A stretch of 50,784 nucleotides of DNA, taken from Tannerella sp. Lineage in GTDB: Bacteria > Bacteroidota > Bacteroidia > Bacteroidales > Tannerellaceae. Position 1 is the first letter of the stretch; each line of letters begins with the position of its first letter. Both the position numbers and the translations under genes were made by a program. The stretch spans positions 1 to 50,784 of the forward strand of contig JAISTS010000115.1 in assembly GCA_031272455.1 (NCBI GenBank), read 5' to 3'. Below the pieces are notes generated by a model. The model made no database searches. It was not told the origin of the DNA and saw nothing but the letters and a program-made list of their open reading frames with translations. Shown in pieces: positions 40,587 through 49,501 of this stretch.

Positions 40587-42563
40587 TTGAAGATAACAAA
40601 ACATATAACGACATTCCTGATGATTGCCGTCCTGATAACGGGCTGTAAATCAGTGAAACTGAGCGAGGCTGAACAAAAACAGAAACTGGGCGAATACTAT
40701 GCGGCGAGCGAAATGTACCGCAAGCTATACCGTAAAACCAAACCCGCCCAGAAAGAGCTTCGTTCATATATCGCATACAGGTTGGGCGACTGTAACCGTC
40801 TGATTAACAATCTTCCGCGAGCTATCAGCGCATATTCCAACGCCCTGCGCTACGATTATCCCGACAGTATGCTCTATCTGCATCTCGGACAGGTATATCA
40901 CAGCAGTGGACGCTATGCCGACGCTATCAAATATTATAAGGAATTTCTCGAATATGTGCCCGATAATGCTCAGGCAATCAACGGAATAAAAGGCTGCGAA
41001 GCCGCCGCCGAATGGACTGCGCATCCGACCTTGCATAACGTCGCACGGATGGAACTGCTCAATTCACGCCGAAGCGAGTTCTGCCCGATGCTCTATGGCG
41101 AAAAATACGACCAGCTGTTTTTCAATTCCACGCGCGGCGAAGTCAACAAAGACTCCGTCAATGCCATTACAGGGATGAAAAACAATGCTATCTTCGTCTC
41201 GAAAAAAGATGAACAGGGACGATGGCAAAAGCCCGAAGAACTGACCGACGCTATCGCGACAGGCTACGATTATGGTACGCCCTCGTTTTCAAGCGACTGG
41301 AATACAATGTATTACACGTATTGTTCGGACGATGATATCGACCCGCGAACAGCCGAAATCTATTATTCGCCACGCAGCAGCGCCTCGTGGGGCAAAGGAC
41401 AGCGAGCAGGTATTGTCAAAGACTCCGTAACTATGCTCGCACACCCCGCAGCTTCGCCCGACGGTCAGTATCTATACTTCGTTACCGATGCGGTAGGTGG
41501 TTACGGCGGCAAAGATATCTTTCGCACACGCATCTATGCCAACAACGATTTTGGTGGTATGGAAAATCTTGGTCCTGAGATAAATACCGAAGGCGACGAG
41601 CTTTTTCCCTACGTCCGCGATTCGGCGACAATCTATTTTGCGTCCAACGGACATCCCGGAATGGGTGGTCTCGATATCTTCAAAGCCACGCTCGACACCC
41701 TCGGACACTGGCAAGTTACTAATATGGGATCGCCAATAAATTCGAGCGGCGACGACTTCGGGATAACCTTCGCAGGCGCGGCAGAAACGGGATTTTTCTC
41801 GTCGAACCGCAAGGATGGACGCGGCTGGGATCATATCTATTCGTTTGATTACCCGACAATTACCATCTTTATCGAAGGCTATGTCTCTGATAATGACGAA
41901 AATCCGATACCCAATTCCGTAGTCCGCATAGTGGGCAAGGACGGGCTGAACGTGAAAACGCCAACCAAGCCCGACGGCTCGTACCGCGTCGAACTCGAAC
42001 GCGACATCAGTTATGTGATGATGGCAAGCGCTCCGGGCTTCCTGAACCAGAATTTTGAACTTCAAACCGATGCCGAAGAGAAAAACGAAACGTATTACGT
42101 TGATTTCTACCTCTCTCCGATAGATAAACCGGTCGTGGTCGAGAATATTTTTTACGAATTTGACAAAGCGACTTTGTTGCCCGAATCGAAAACGGCGCTC
42201 GACGGTCTGATCAAAATCCTGAACGATAACCCTAACGTAACCATTGAGTTAGGCGCTCATGCCGACCGCAAAGGCTCCGATGCCTATAACGAAAAATTGG
42301 CACAGCGACGCGCTCAGTCGGTCGTTGACTACCTAATCGACGCAGGTATCGACCCCGCAAGACTGACCGCTAAGGGCTATGGCGAATCCGTCCCCAAAAC
42401 CGTTACGCCAAAAATGGCTGAAACTCACCCCTTTCTGCCTGTTGGGGCGGTCTTGAACGAAACTTTTGTCGAGGGGCTGTTGCCTGAACAGCAGGAAGTT
42501 GCCGACCAGTATAACCGCCGTACCGAATTTATAGTTACCGGGTTGGAATACAACCTGAAATAA
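40587..42563 (+). CDS. porE: PorE-like OmpA-family lipoprotein (type IX secretion)
   Basis: A 658-residue lipoprotein (lipobox VLITGC, Cys20) starting at TTG 40587; no ATG gives a signal peptide. Four modules follow: TPR helices (about 25-140, AYRLGDCNRLINNLPRAISA; YHSSGRYADAIKYYKEFLEY), a PD40-type beta-propeller (about 160-420, AASPDGQYLYFVTDAVGGYG; GGLDIFKATLD), a carboxypeptidase-regulatory-like domain (about 427-510) and an OmpA C-terminal domain (about 515-650, FDKATLLPESKTALDGLI; AQRRAQSVVDYLIDAGI; NRRTEF) that would bind peptidoglycan. This order is that of PorE of Porphyromonas gingivalis (about 670 residues). PorE is the best fit, though other PD40-OmpA lipoproteins exist. Confidence 0.8.
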   Translation: MKITKHITTFLMIAVLITGCKSVKLSEAEQKQKLGEYYAASEMYRKLYRKTKPAQKELRSYIAYRLGDCNRLINNLPRAISAYSNALRYDYPDSMLYLHLGQVYHSSGRYADAIKYYKEFLEYVPDNAQAINGIKGCEAAAEWTAHPTLHNVARMELLNSRRSEFCPMLYGEKYDQLFFNSTRGEVNKDSVNAITGMKNNAIFVSKKDEQGRWQKPEELTDAIATGYDYGTPSFSSDWNTMYYTYCSDDDIDPRTAEIYYSPRSSASWGKGQRAGIVKDSVTMLAHPAASPDGQYLYFVTDAVGGYGGKDIFRTRIYANNDFGGMENLGPEINTEGDELFPYVRDSATIYFASNGHPGMGGLDIFKATLDTLGHWQVTNMGSPINSSGDDFGITFAGAAETGFFSSNRKDGRGWDHIYSFDYPTITIFIEGYVSDNDENPIPNSVVRIVGKDGLNVKTPTKPDGSYRVELERDISYVMMASAPGFLNQNFELQTDAEEKNETYYVDFYLSPIDKPVVVENIFYEFDKATLLPESKTALDGLIKILNDNPNVTIELGAHADRKGSDAYNEKLAQRRAQSVVDYLIDAGIDPARLTAKGYGESVPKTVTPKMAETHPFLPVGAVLNETFVEGLLPEQQEVADQYNRRTEFIVTGLEYNLK

Positions 42564-42568
42564 GCGTT

Positions 42569-43243
42569 TTATTGCTGCATAAAATGATACAGCACCCAAG
42601 CCGCCACAGCAATCATTATAGCTGCAAAAAGCGCCATCAGTAAACGCTTGGCTGTGCGCGAGATATGTTTCTTTTCGAGATGCACTTTGTTGTCGAACGC
42701 GCCGTAAATATCATTCCTGTTCATCCGGCTGTATGCCTTCGACATATTGCTGAAACGGCGTCTGTTAGCGTTGTTCGCCTCGCGTCCGCATGTACCGGCA
42801 ATCGTAACGTCGTACCACGCATCGCTTACACTGTCAAAACAGTCGATGGCTTTGTGCAGACTGTCAATGAATTGACTGAGGTTCTGATGGGCGTGACTCG
42901 TCTCGTAAAGGTCAACATAAATTCTCATATCTGCGAAATCCGCTGTCTGCATAAAATACAGCCAGTCGTCGTAAAGTCGCAGACACACAGCGTAATAGCG
43001 ACTGACAAATTCGCGACGTAATGCGGCAAGATGCAGCGCTCGCAACTTGTCGAGCACAATAACAGTGTCGCTGCGCTCGGTATCGGGTTCATTTTTAGCT
43101 TTTTGCAGCTTATTGTGGAATGTGTCGATGTCTTCCTTGCCGAGCAGCATCAGCCAGAAAAACGGGATAGGCTGACCGCCCTCAAACAAGACTGTCTCCT
43201 CTCCGTCGCGCCGACGGGCGAATATGCACGAACTGCTTCTCAT
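42569..43243 (-). CDS. Hypothetical protein with a C-terminal membrane anchor
   Basis: A 224-residue protein I do not recognise. It is soluble and helical for most of its length (FHNKLQKAKNEPDTERSDTV; ALRREFVSRYYAVCLRLYDD) with a single C-terminal membrane segment (about 201-221, LLMALFAAIMIAVAAWVLYH). That makes it a tail-anchored-type protein facing the cytoplasm. It has no signal peptide. It follows a lipoprotein gene after 18 bases, so the two probably act together at the envelope. Five bases separate its stop from that of porE, with which it is convergent. Confidence 0.75.
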   Translation of the reverse strand: MRSSSCIFARRRDGEETVLFEGGQPIPFFWLMLLGKEDIDTFHNKLQKAKNEPDTERSDTVIVLDKLRALHLAALRREFVSRYYAVCLRLYDDWLYFMQTADFADMRIYVDLYETSHAHQNLSQFIDSLHKAIDCFDSVSDAWYDVTIAGTCGREANNANRRRFSNMSKAYSRMNRNDIYGAFDNKVHLEKKHISRTAKRLLMALFAAIMIAVAAWVLYHFMQQ

Positions 43244-43261
43244 CTGTACATAAGTATTTGA

Positions 43262-43915
43262 TTAATTGGCATCTAAAAAGGCATTTACTACCGTTTCGTT
43301 CTTCTGTTTCAGGTCGTCAATCGACTTGCCGCCGCTGTAAGCCACGTAATATGCCAGATTGAGCAGACGCTGCTTGACAAGGATTACATTGGCGGCGCTC
43401 ACAACGCTCGTTTCCACGCCCGTGTCGTCGTAATACTTCATCAAAATCAGCATAGTACGTACATTCGGACGCGGCGAATATTTCTCAAGCAGAACGGGCT
43501 TCTCGGCTTTGACCGACCCCATGTTCTCCTCAATACGCGCAAAGCCCTCCTTGTCGAAAAGCGATTTCTCTAAGCCCGCCGTCTTGATTTCCAGATCGTT
43601 ATCCGTCGCCGCATAGTTCTCGTACTGATATTCGCCATATACCATAAAATATGTGTCGTAAGTTATCATCCCAAGCGAGTCAACTTTCTTATATGTCTCA
43701 TTATTAAGATAATAACCCAGCACAGGACCCGACGCAAGATATGGCTGCACGATGCGCTGCACGCTCTCGTGCGACATACACTCGTTCATGCCCTTAACCT
43801 TTGGTAAACAGATGCTTACGTATCCGTAAAACACCGTGTTGCTGCACTTCGTAGCCTGCCTGCCGCCACATCCGGCTAAAGCAAGCATAAGTAATATTCC
43901 GACAGTTCGTTTCAT
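43262..43915 (-). CDS. Hypothetical lipoprotein
   Basis: The open frame reaches 44047, but the ATG at 43915 opens a clear lipoprotein signal (MKRTVGILLMLALAGCGGRQ, Cys16) just after a promoter box, giving 217 residues. The body has SNTVFYGYVSICLPKVKGMN, then a mixed alpha/beta part (GYYLNNETYKKVDSLGMITY; EKYSPRPNVRTMLILMKYYD). I know no family for it. It is probably periplasmic or outer-membrane attached and co-transcribed with the tail-anchored protein gene that follows. Confidence 0.75.
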   Translation of the reverse strand: MKRTVGILLMLALAGCGGRQATKCSNTVFYGYVSICLPKVKGMNECMSHESVQRIVQPYLASGPVLGYYLNNETYKKVDSLGMITYDTYFMVYGEYQYENYAATDNDLEIKTAGLEKSLFDKEGFARIEENMGSVKAEKPVLLEKYSPRPNVRTMLILMKYYDDTGVETSVVSAANVILVKQRLLNLAYYVAYSGGKSIDDLKQKNETVVNAFLDAN

Positions 43916-43941
43916 CTGCGTTTTGTTAAGTTTTTTGAATG

Positions 43942-43949
43942 CAAAGGTA
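43942..43949 (-). promoter_or_regulatory. -7 box for the lipoprotein gene pair
   Basis: Minus-strand TACCTTTG, exact TAnnTTTG, 26 bases before ATG 43915. Confidence 0.65.
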
Positions 43950-44047
43950 CTAAACTTTCTGATATTTGCTAAAAAAAGTTCAAAATTTGCAAATTTTTTC
44001 TGCGAATGAGCGAAAACGCACGTGCTTTTTATGTATGCGACCGGCAA

Positions 44048-45163
44048 TTATGTGCGCAGCTCTTTTGGCAACGACACTAACTCTCTGTTTAGTATGATGT
44101 TATATTTTCCACCACGTCGTCCTGATATGTAGTAATGTCGTGCGTTCCGGTCGCTGATCTGGCGTAGAAATGCCCGTTTGATACGCGAAATTTTCTCCTT
44201 AACGGAATTATCTGTCGGATGGCAGAGTTGCTTAATGCTCTCGCGCATTTCCTGCTCGTTCATCCGGTTTGAAAGAGCTTTGTAGATATGCAGGATTTCA
44301 GGTTCATAATCAGACAGTTGCTTGAGAATAACGCCTTCGGGATGACGAAGGAAAAAGATAAAAAGAGTTTTGGGCAATACACTCATCTCTATTTCCTTAC
44401 TTGCGTAATCAGGCAAAAAGATACGGTATTCGGAATCTATAGTCAAACGGCTAATTTTCAGTTTATTATCTGTGTTGTTGTTCTCAATTTTTGACAGGAT
44501 GTTAAATATTTCGCCAATGATTTCTTCATATATGCCAAGTTCTTGCGCCCATTCTATGTGTTCTTTTATTTTTTCCAAAGCATCGGGAAGCGGTTGTGGA
44601 GGATGTGGAGTGTGAGCAGTAACGGAATCTGAATCTGAATCTTTACCGACAGGAGGACCAAACTGAAAACGGATACCCATATCCGGTTCGGGGGTATAGG
44701 CAACTTCGGGTTCTTTAACAGCTGATACGATTGGTGTAATTTTAGAAAATTCTTCGTAATGCTCTTCGTCAGTTTTTCTATAAGGGAGATGGTTATTTAC
44801 GAAATCGTCTATTTGTTCTATAAACGCTATTTTTTCGGGCGAAACAAACTGCGTATATTCAAATAAAAAATCGTCGTTTTCGTCCGGTTCATTGGAAATA
44901 AGGCGTAGAAGTCCGGCATCAACTTCATGATTGTATCGTAAAACCGAAAAAAGTTGTTTGGTTTTGCTTGGAGTGGAATAAGTGTCGCAAAGCAAATCGT
45001 TAAAATCTACGATTTGTTGCAAAGTGTGGTCAGGAAAACAATAGCGCAATGCCTCAACCAATTTTTTACCATTGTCTCTTTCTGCAATTTCGTCCCTCAC
45101 TTTCGGGATATAAATGTTATTGTGTCGCTGTTGAAGAGGAGTGGACTGGCGAAGGCTGTTCAT
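44048..45163 (-). CDS. Unknown protein with a possible OmpR-type winged-helix C-terminus
   Basis: A 371-residue protein of no family I can name. Residues 1-165 are acidic and helical; 165-195 is a proline/serine linker (QFGPPVGKDSDSDSVTAHTP). Residues about 235-371 read like a winged-helix effector domain: three short strands (LTIDSEYRIFLPDY), helices (VLPKTLFIFFLRHPEGVILK), a candidate recognition helix ISRIKRAFLRQISDRN and a beta wing HYYISGRRGGKYNIIL. That layout recalls OmpR/PhoB regulators, without a receiver domain. The DNA-binding role is inferred. Its first codons overlap the plus-strand PBECR fragment; no promoter box was found upstream. Confidence 0.65.
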   Translation of the reverse strand: MNSLRQSTPLQQRHNNIYIPKVRDEIAERDNGKKLVEALRYCFPDHTLQQIVDFNDLLCDTYSTPSKTKQLFSVLRYNHEVDAGLLRLISNEPDENDDFLFEYTQFVSPEKIAFIEQIDDFVNNHLPYRKTDEEHYEEFSKITPIVSAVKEPEVAYTPEPDMGIRFQFGPPVGKDSDSDSVTAHTPHPPQPLPDALEKIKEHIEWAQELGIYEEIIGEIFNILSKIENNNTDNKLKISRLTIDSEYRIFLPDYASKEIEMSVLPKTLFIFFLRHPEGVILKQLSDYEPEILHIYKALSNRMNEQEMRESIKQLCHPTDNSVKEKISRIKRAFLRQISDRNARHYYISGRRGGKYNIILNRELVSLPKELRT

Positions 45164-46081
45164 TTGTTTGACGGGGAGAAGCCGATGGACACGGTGGCAC
45201 TTCGGGCGCTGTTTAACAGCTTGGGTGTTGGGACGATGGATGAGTTTGTCGGGAGGGTGCAGGCGATGGCGGGTGCTGCTGAAATTGAGCGGTTTTTGAA
45301 TGAGACGGAAGAGGGGCGGAAACTTGTGGCGCAGGCGGCAGATTTCAAGGAAAAGACAAAACGGGAAGTAAAAGCGATTGCCGACTTTATAAAAACGGCG
45401 TTAAATGACAAAACGAAGCGGGGTAAAGCAAAGTTTATAAAATTGCCCGAATATGTGAATATGTTGGCAGAGCGCAAATTAGGGCATAAGATTAAGAGCC
45501 ACAGAATAGGTGCAAATGAAATCAATCACGCTTACAACCATCACGGTGTTGGCGGAAGTAAATTAAATGAAAATTCAATACCGCTGCGCAAAGAAGATTT
45601 TGAGCTGTTGCCTTATATTATGTATGCGCCTGACCGCGTGGAAAAAAGCGAACCGCAGGTAAACGGCAGCGAGAGTATAAAATATATCAAAGAATTAAGC
45701 GACGGCACCGTTGTTGTTGTAGAGAGAGAGGGAAGAAATGACGTTGAGGAAATGGAAAATATCAATATGTGGGCGGACAAAAAAAATAGTCTTTCCCCTT
45801 ATGATGTGTATGCCCCGAAAAATCGTGCCTCACACGCAACGTCCGCAACGCTTGTCATAAGTCCGAAAGACGCTGCAAAGATACGGCAAGATTTTGAAAT
45901 TGCAATAGAAAAAGAGGCAAAAAGGAAAATAAATTTGCAAATCGACAAAAATCAATTTAAATCGACGTACCTCACCCCCAACCTTCCGTCAAGACGGGAC
46001 AGGCTCTCCCGTCAAGGCGGGACAAGTTCTCCAAAGGATAGGGGCAGTGTTGAGGGGGATGCGGCGGTGAGCGACAATTAG
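45134..46081 (+). pseudogene. 5'-truncated phage-type PBECR nuclease-domain protein
   Basis: An open frame runs from 44954, but only the part after about 45120 looks like protein of this kind; before that it is the antisense of the minus-strand gene. I mark it from a TTG at 45134. GLAKAVHLFDGEKPMDTVAL, then GHKIKSHRIGANEINHAYNH and LRKEDFELLPYIMYAPDRVE with IKYIKELSDGTVVVVEREGR, resemble the phage Barnase-EndoU-ColicinE5/D-RelE-like (PBECR) nuclease domains at the end of phage head-morphogenesis polyproteins. The rest of the phage protein is gone. The last 37 codons read through a repeat-like sequence. Probably a remnant, although the nuclease domain itself could be complete. Confidence 0.6.
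45970..46059. repeat. Repeat-like tail sequence inside the PBECR frame
   Basis: CCTCACCCCCAACCTTCCGT through CTCCAAAGGATAGGGGCAG to TGAGGGGG is a palindromic non-coding-type element: the CCTCACCCCC start mirrors the TGAGGGGG end, and CCGTCAAGACGGGACAGG / CCCGTCAAGGCGGGACA recurs inside. Its appearance in an open frame is probably accidental and marks the true end of the gene. Confidence 0.5.
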
Positions 46082-46211
46082 CGGCGGTAATCGACATAAA
46101 CGACGGAAATCGACTTAAACGATTGAGGGGGATTGAGAATTGGGAATTGAGAATTAAGAGAGGTGAGATGGAAGCAGGTTAAGGGGGTGGTTAAAATTCC
46201 AAAAAAGGTCG

Positions 46212-46219
46212 TACCTTTG
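46212..46219 (+). promoter_or_regulatory. -7 box for the short ORF at 46256
   Basis: TACCTTTG, exact TAnnTTTG, 36 bases before ATG 46256. The 46082-46211 stretch before it holds only A/G-rich low-complexity sequence and two ATCGACNTAAACGA words. Confidence 0.55.
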
Positions 46220-46255
46220 CGGGCAATATAATTAACGAGAAATGAGAAATTGATT

Positions 46256-46558
46256 ATGAAAGTCTTGAAAGAACAGCAAGAGGAATTGAAACGGGATCGG
46301 TTCGGATTGACGGAGTACCACTGGGAACAGCGGCGGTTAGCGGAGCAGTCAATGGCAGAAATGTTGAAGCATCCGTACTCGTTGGAGCAATGCAGGGCGG
46401 AAGTCGCGAGGAACAAGAACAGGCATTAAAGAGTTGGGCGCAGAAAGAATGTCGAGGCGTCGCTTGTCGCTGTTGCAAATGCTGTCAATGATAGACGCGG
46501 ACAAAGCCGCGAGCGGTCGTTGGTGATAGAAGATGTCAATGCAATTATGAAATGTTAG
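46256..46558 (+). pseudogene. Short unknown gene interrupted by an in-frame TAA
   Basis: ATG 46256 opens a 57-codon frame (MKVLKEQQEELKRDRFGLTE, then YHWEQRRLAEQSMAEMLKHP and YSLEQCRAEVARNKNRH) ending at TAA 46427-46429. The same frame continues without another stop as RVGRRKNVEASLVAVANAVN, then DRRGQSRERSLVIEDVNAIM, to TAG 46556-46558. A single CAA-to-TAA change would explain the break, giving an original protein of 100 residues. The first part alone may still be made, since it has a good promoter. I recognise no family. Another frame (GSVRIDGVPLGTAAVSGAVN) is also open here, so the call is uncertain. Its end overlaps the convergent MFS gene. Confidence 0.4.
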
Positions 46559-47894
46559 GTTTTTCCAATCCATACTGTTTTTTTCGGTCTTCGCGCTTAA
46601 GTATATACGCGACGATGACTGCCAGCGCTCCGAATGTTGCAAAGATAATCATTGGGATGGTGTAGTCGTAGGGTTGCGTGGGATTGCCTGTACGGCAATA
46701 GTTGTTCAGCACCATTCCTATCAGCATCGGCACGCCAGCCAGTCCGATATTCTGCACCCAGAATATGGTTGCATAAGCCGTTCCGAGCTGTCGTTGCGGT
46801 ATGATTTTAGGCACTGAGGGCCACATTGCCGAAGGCACGAGCGAAAAAGCTATGCCCAACAGTATCATCACGATAGCGGCAAACCACCAAACATTCATCA
46901 CCGGCAGCGCAAAGCAGGTATGTACGACGACGAGCAGCAGCGAACCGATAATCATTATCGTTGCGCCCTTGCCCAGACGGTCGTAGATGCTTCCGAATAG
47001 CGGCGTCAGCAGTATTGTTCCGAAAGGCAGCATCGACGGGATTAAGCCTGCCAGTTCTTCCTCGACACCGTATTTGTTTATCATCAGTGAAGTAGCGAAT
47101 TTCAGGAAGGGGAAAACGGCGGAGTAGAACAGTACGCACAGTATGGCGACGAGCCAGAAACCGCGATTGCGGACAACTAATCCTATGTCTGCCAGCTTGA
47201 ACGATTCTTCGGGTGGCGCGTTGTCTTCCTTGATTGATTCATCGAGCCGGCGGTCCATCACGCAGAAGACGAGGAACGTAATCAGCCCGATACACAGCAG
47301 CAGCAAACCCATCAGTACGGGCGCTGAAATCTGGTTGAAATATTTTGCCAGACCGACTGTAACGGACAGCGCGAGCGCAGTACCGATACGTGCCGTAGCG
47401 ACCTGCAATCCCATTGCGAGGGCTATCTCTTTGCCTTTGAACCAGCGTGCTATGACTTTCGTAACGGTAATTCCAGCCGTTTCGACGCCAACGCCGAAAA
47501 TGGCAAAACCCAGCGATGCAACCAGCACCTGCGTCTTCATCCCGAACATCTGTCCAGCAAACGCAAAGTAGGGCGAGACGGCGTAATACTTTATTCCACA
47601 GCCTATTATCATCAGCGAACATGCCAGCACACCCGTAAAGCGCATTCCTTTCTTATCGAGAATGATGCCTCCTATGATAAGCATAAACAGCAGTACATTG
47701 AAATAGCCGTAAGCGCCGGTAAAAAAGCCGTATTCTGTGCCGTTCCATCCGAACGAGTCTTCGAGCATAGTCTGGAGTGGAGCCATCACGTCGGTGATGA
47801 AATATCCGCACATCATCGTGACGGAAACTATCGCCAGCACGCTCCAGCGCACGATGGGGTAGTCGTTGAGTTTTTTACGGATCACGTCTGTCAT
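46545..47894 (-). CDS. Major facilitator superfamily transporter
   Basis: A 449-residue inner-membrane carrier with about 12 helices. The N-terminal half has SFGWNGTEYGFFTGAYGYFN and the loop IILDKKGMRFTG, the C-terminal half FGTILLTPLFGSIYDRLGKG, the usual MFS inter-helix motif. A charged loop near 215-230 (MDRRLDESIKEDNAPPEE) separates the halves. It resembles the anion/nitrate-oxalate side of MFS, but the substrate cannot be told. Start ATG 47894 lies six bases after the folC stop on the same strand, so it is in a folC-MFS operon; a folate-related substrate is possible but unproven. Confidence 0.9.
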   Translation of the reverse strand: MTDVIRKKLNDYPIVRWSVLAIVSVTMMCGYFITDVMAPLQTMLEDSFGWNGTEYGFFTGAYGYFNVLLFMLIIGGIILDKKGMRFTGVLACSLMIIGCGIKYYAVSPYFAFAGQMFGMKTQVLVASLGFAIFGVGVETAGITVTKVIARWFKGKEIALAMGLQVATARIGTALALSVTVGLAKYFNQISAPVLMGLLLLCIGLITFLVFCVMDRRLDESIKEDNAPPEESFKLADIGLVVRNRGFWLVAILCVLFYSAVFPFLKFATSLMINKYGVEEELAGLIPSMLPFGTILLTPLFGSIYDRLGKGATIMIIGSLLLVVVHTCFALPVMNVWWFAAIVMILLGIAFSLVPSAMWPSVPKIIPQRQLGTAYATIFWVQNIGLAGVPMLIGMVLNNYCRTGNPTQPYDYTIPMIIFATFGALAVIVAYILKREDRKKQYGLEKPNIS

Positions 47895-47900
47895 AGTCGT

Positions 47901-49208
47901 TTATTTTGGTTTATTGTTAAACAGTGGCATTGCATCGGCGACGACAAATGTGCTGCCGCCGATGAAAATCATATCGTTCTTCGACGAGTCATTGAGAGCG
48001 TTGGTAACTGCCTCTCCGACAGATTCGTAAGCTACACCTTTCAAATCAAATTTGTCGGCAGCTTCGGCAAGTTCGTGGGCGCCGCAGGCTCGTTCGACCG
48101 ATGCACGGGCGAAATAGTACGTAGCATCTTTAGGCATAAGTGCGAGCAGGTCGTTGATTTTTTTGTCGTTAGAGATGCCGATAACCATCCTAAGGTTGTG
48201 ATGTTTGGCGGCGCATTTGCGCAGCTGCACACTCAGATATTGCCATGCGCCCGGATTATGTCCGATGTCGCAGATGACGGTCGGGTTGGTTTGCAGGGTT
48301 TGCCATCTGCCGACAAGCCCTGTTGTCTCTGCGGCCTCTTCGAAGCCATTAATAACAGATCTCAGAGGTATTTTAAAGCGCAGATCTTCCAGAATCTTAA
48401 TCGCCGCGAGCGCCGTCCGTGCGTTGTTAAGCTGGTATATCCCCGGCATATCGCCTTCGAGATAGCCGTAATTCGGCGAGTGCAGGCGCCAGCAGCCGTT
48501 TTCTATCTGTTCCGAGTAGTCGATGATGTTCATTTCTTCGGCGAAATAGGGCTGTGAGTGCATCGTCTTTGCCTTGTCGGTAAACACGTGGCGCACTTCG
48601 CGGTTCGACACTTCGCCAAACAGCACCGGTACGTTATGCTTGATGATACCCGCCTTCTCAAACGCAATCTGGCTCAGGCTTTCGCCGAGATACTGCGTGT
48701 GTTCGCGGCTGATATTCGTTATGATACTCAATATCGGCGTGATGATATTCGTACTATCGAGCCTGCCGCCAAGCCCCGTTTCGATGATGGCGATGTCAAC
48801 CTTCTTGTAATGGAAAAATTCGAGCGCCATGCACGACATTATCTCGAAAAACGACGGTCTGAGCGGCTTGATAAGCGGATATTGCCGTTTGACGAAATCG
48901 ACGATATACTGGCGCGGGATCTTCTTCCCGTTGACGCTGATGCGTTCGCAAATATCGGCAACGTGCGGCGAAGTGTATAGCCCTACCTTGTAGCGCGCGT
49001 GTCTGAGGATGCTGGCAAGTAAGTGAGACACAGAGCCTTTGCCGTTAGTCCCCGCGATATGGATGGTCTTGAAATCCCTGTGCGGATTACCGGTAATATT
49101 ATCCAGCGCGATGCTGCGGCTCAGCCCCGGCTTATACGCAACCGCCCCGACCTTATGGTACGCTGGCGCTGCCGAATATAAAAAATTAAGTGTCTTTTCG
49201 TATGTCAT
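47901..49208 (-). CDS. folC: Bifunctional dihydrofolate synthase / folylpolyglutamate synthase
   Basis: A 435-residue ligase of the Mur family that adds glutamate to dihydropteroate and to tetrahydrofolates. The P-loop GTNGKGS is at 53-59 (HIAGTNGKGSVSHLLASILR), followed by GLYTSPHVADICERISVNGK, AIIETGLGGRLDSTNIITP, the metal-binding ISREHTQYLGESLSQIAFEK, then AGIIKHNVPV, and CDIGHNPGAWQYL in the C-terminal domain. All are standard FolC signatures at normal length. It has no clear TAnnTTTG box; a near match TAACTTTA lies on the minus strand about 10 bases upstream. Confidence 0.96.
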   Translation of the reverse strand: MTYEKTLNFLYSAAPAYHKVGAVAYKPGLSRSIALDNITGNPHRDFKTIHIAGTNGKGSVSHLLASILRHARYKVGLYTSPHVADICERISVNGKKIPRQYIVDFVKRQYPLIKPLRPSFFEIMSCMALEFFHYKKVDIAIIETGLGGRLDSTNIITPILSIITNISREHTQYLGESLSQIAFEKAGIIKHNVPVLFGEVSNREVRHVFTDKAKTMHSQPYFAEEMNIIDYSEQIENGCWRLHSPNYGYLEGDMPGIYQLNNARTALAAIKILEDLRFKIPLRSVINGFEEAAETTGLVGRWQTLQTNPTVICDIGHNPGAWQYLSVQLRKCAAKHHNLRMVIGISNDKKINDLLALMPKDATYYFARASVERACGAHELAEAADKFDLKGVAYESVGEAVTNALNDSSKNDMIFIGGSTFVVADAMPLFNNKPK

Positions 49209-49359
49209 ATTCGAGCGGTAAAGTTAAGAATTATATTTTTTTTATAAGTCCTTTTTTATTGAAAAAATAATCTAAAAATAACTTAATATTTGTTAATAAA
49301 TATTGTAATGTCTAAATATCAACAAATTAACAGTAGCAAAAAAACCGTAAGAAAAGTGT

Positions 49360-49367
49360 TAAATTTG
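49360..49367 (+). promoter_or_regulatory. -7 box for the Gfo/Idh/MocA gene
   Basis: TAAATTTG, exact TAnnTTTG, with a long leader of about 130 bases before ATG 49502. The leader is A+T-rich with no recognisable riboswitch. A small palindrome AATATTTGTTAATAAATATT lies upstream at about 49283-49302. Confidence 0.5.
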
Positions 49368-49501
49368 CGTAAGTGTCGAGATTTTATACTCGAAAAACGC
49401 ATTTTCTTCGACAAAAAATTGCATTTCTTGAAAAAAAGATGTTATTTAGCGGCGGAAACGGAAAGACCGTTTCGATCAAGTATATAATTAATGTATAGTA
49501 A

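Noticed and set aside
44954-45133. 5' extension of the PBECR frame
   Set aside because: This part is the antisense of the coding start of the minus-strand gene and shows no similarity to the phage protein.
46082-46211. ATCGACNTAAACGA words and GAATTGGGAATTGAGAATT as a possible repeat array
   Set aside because: Only two or three imperfect short copies; consistent with low-complexity non-coding sequence.
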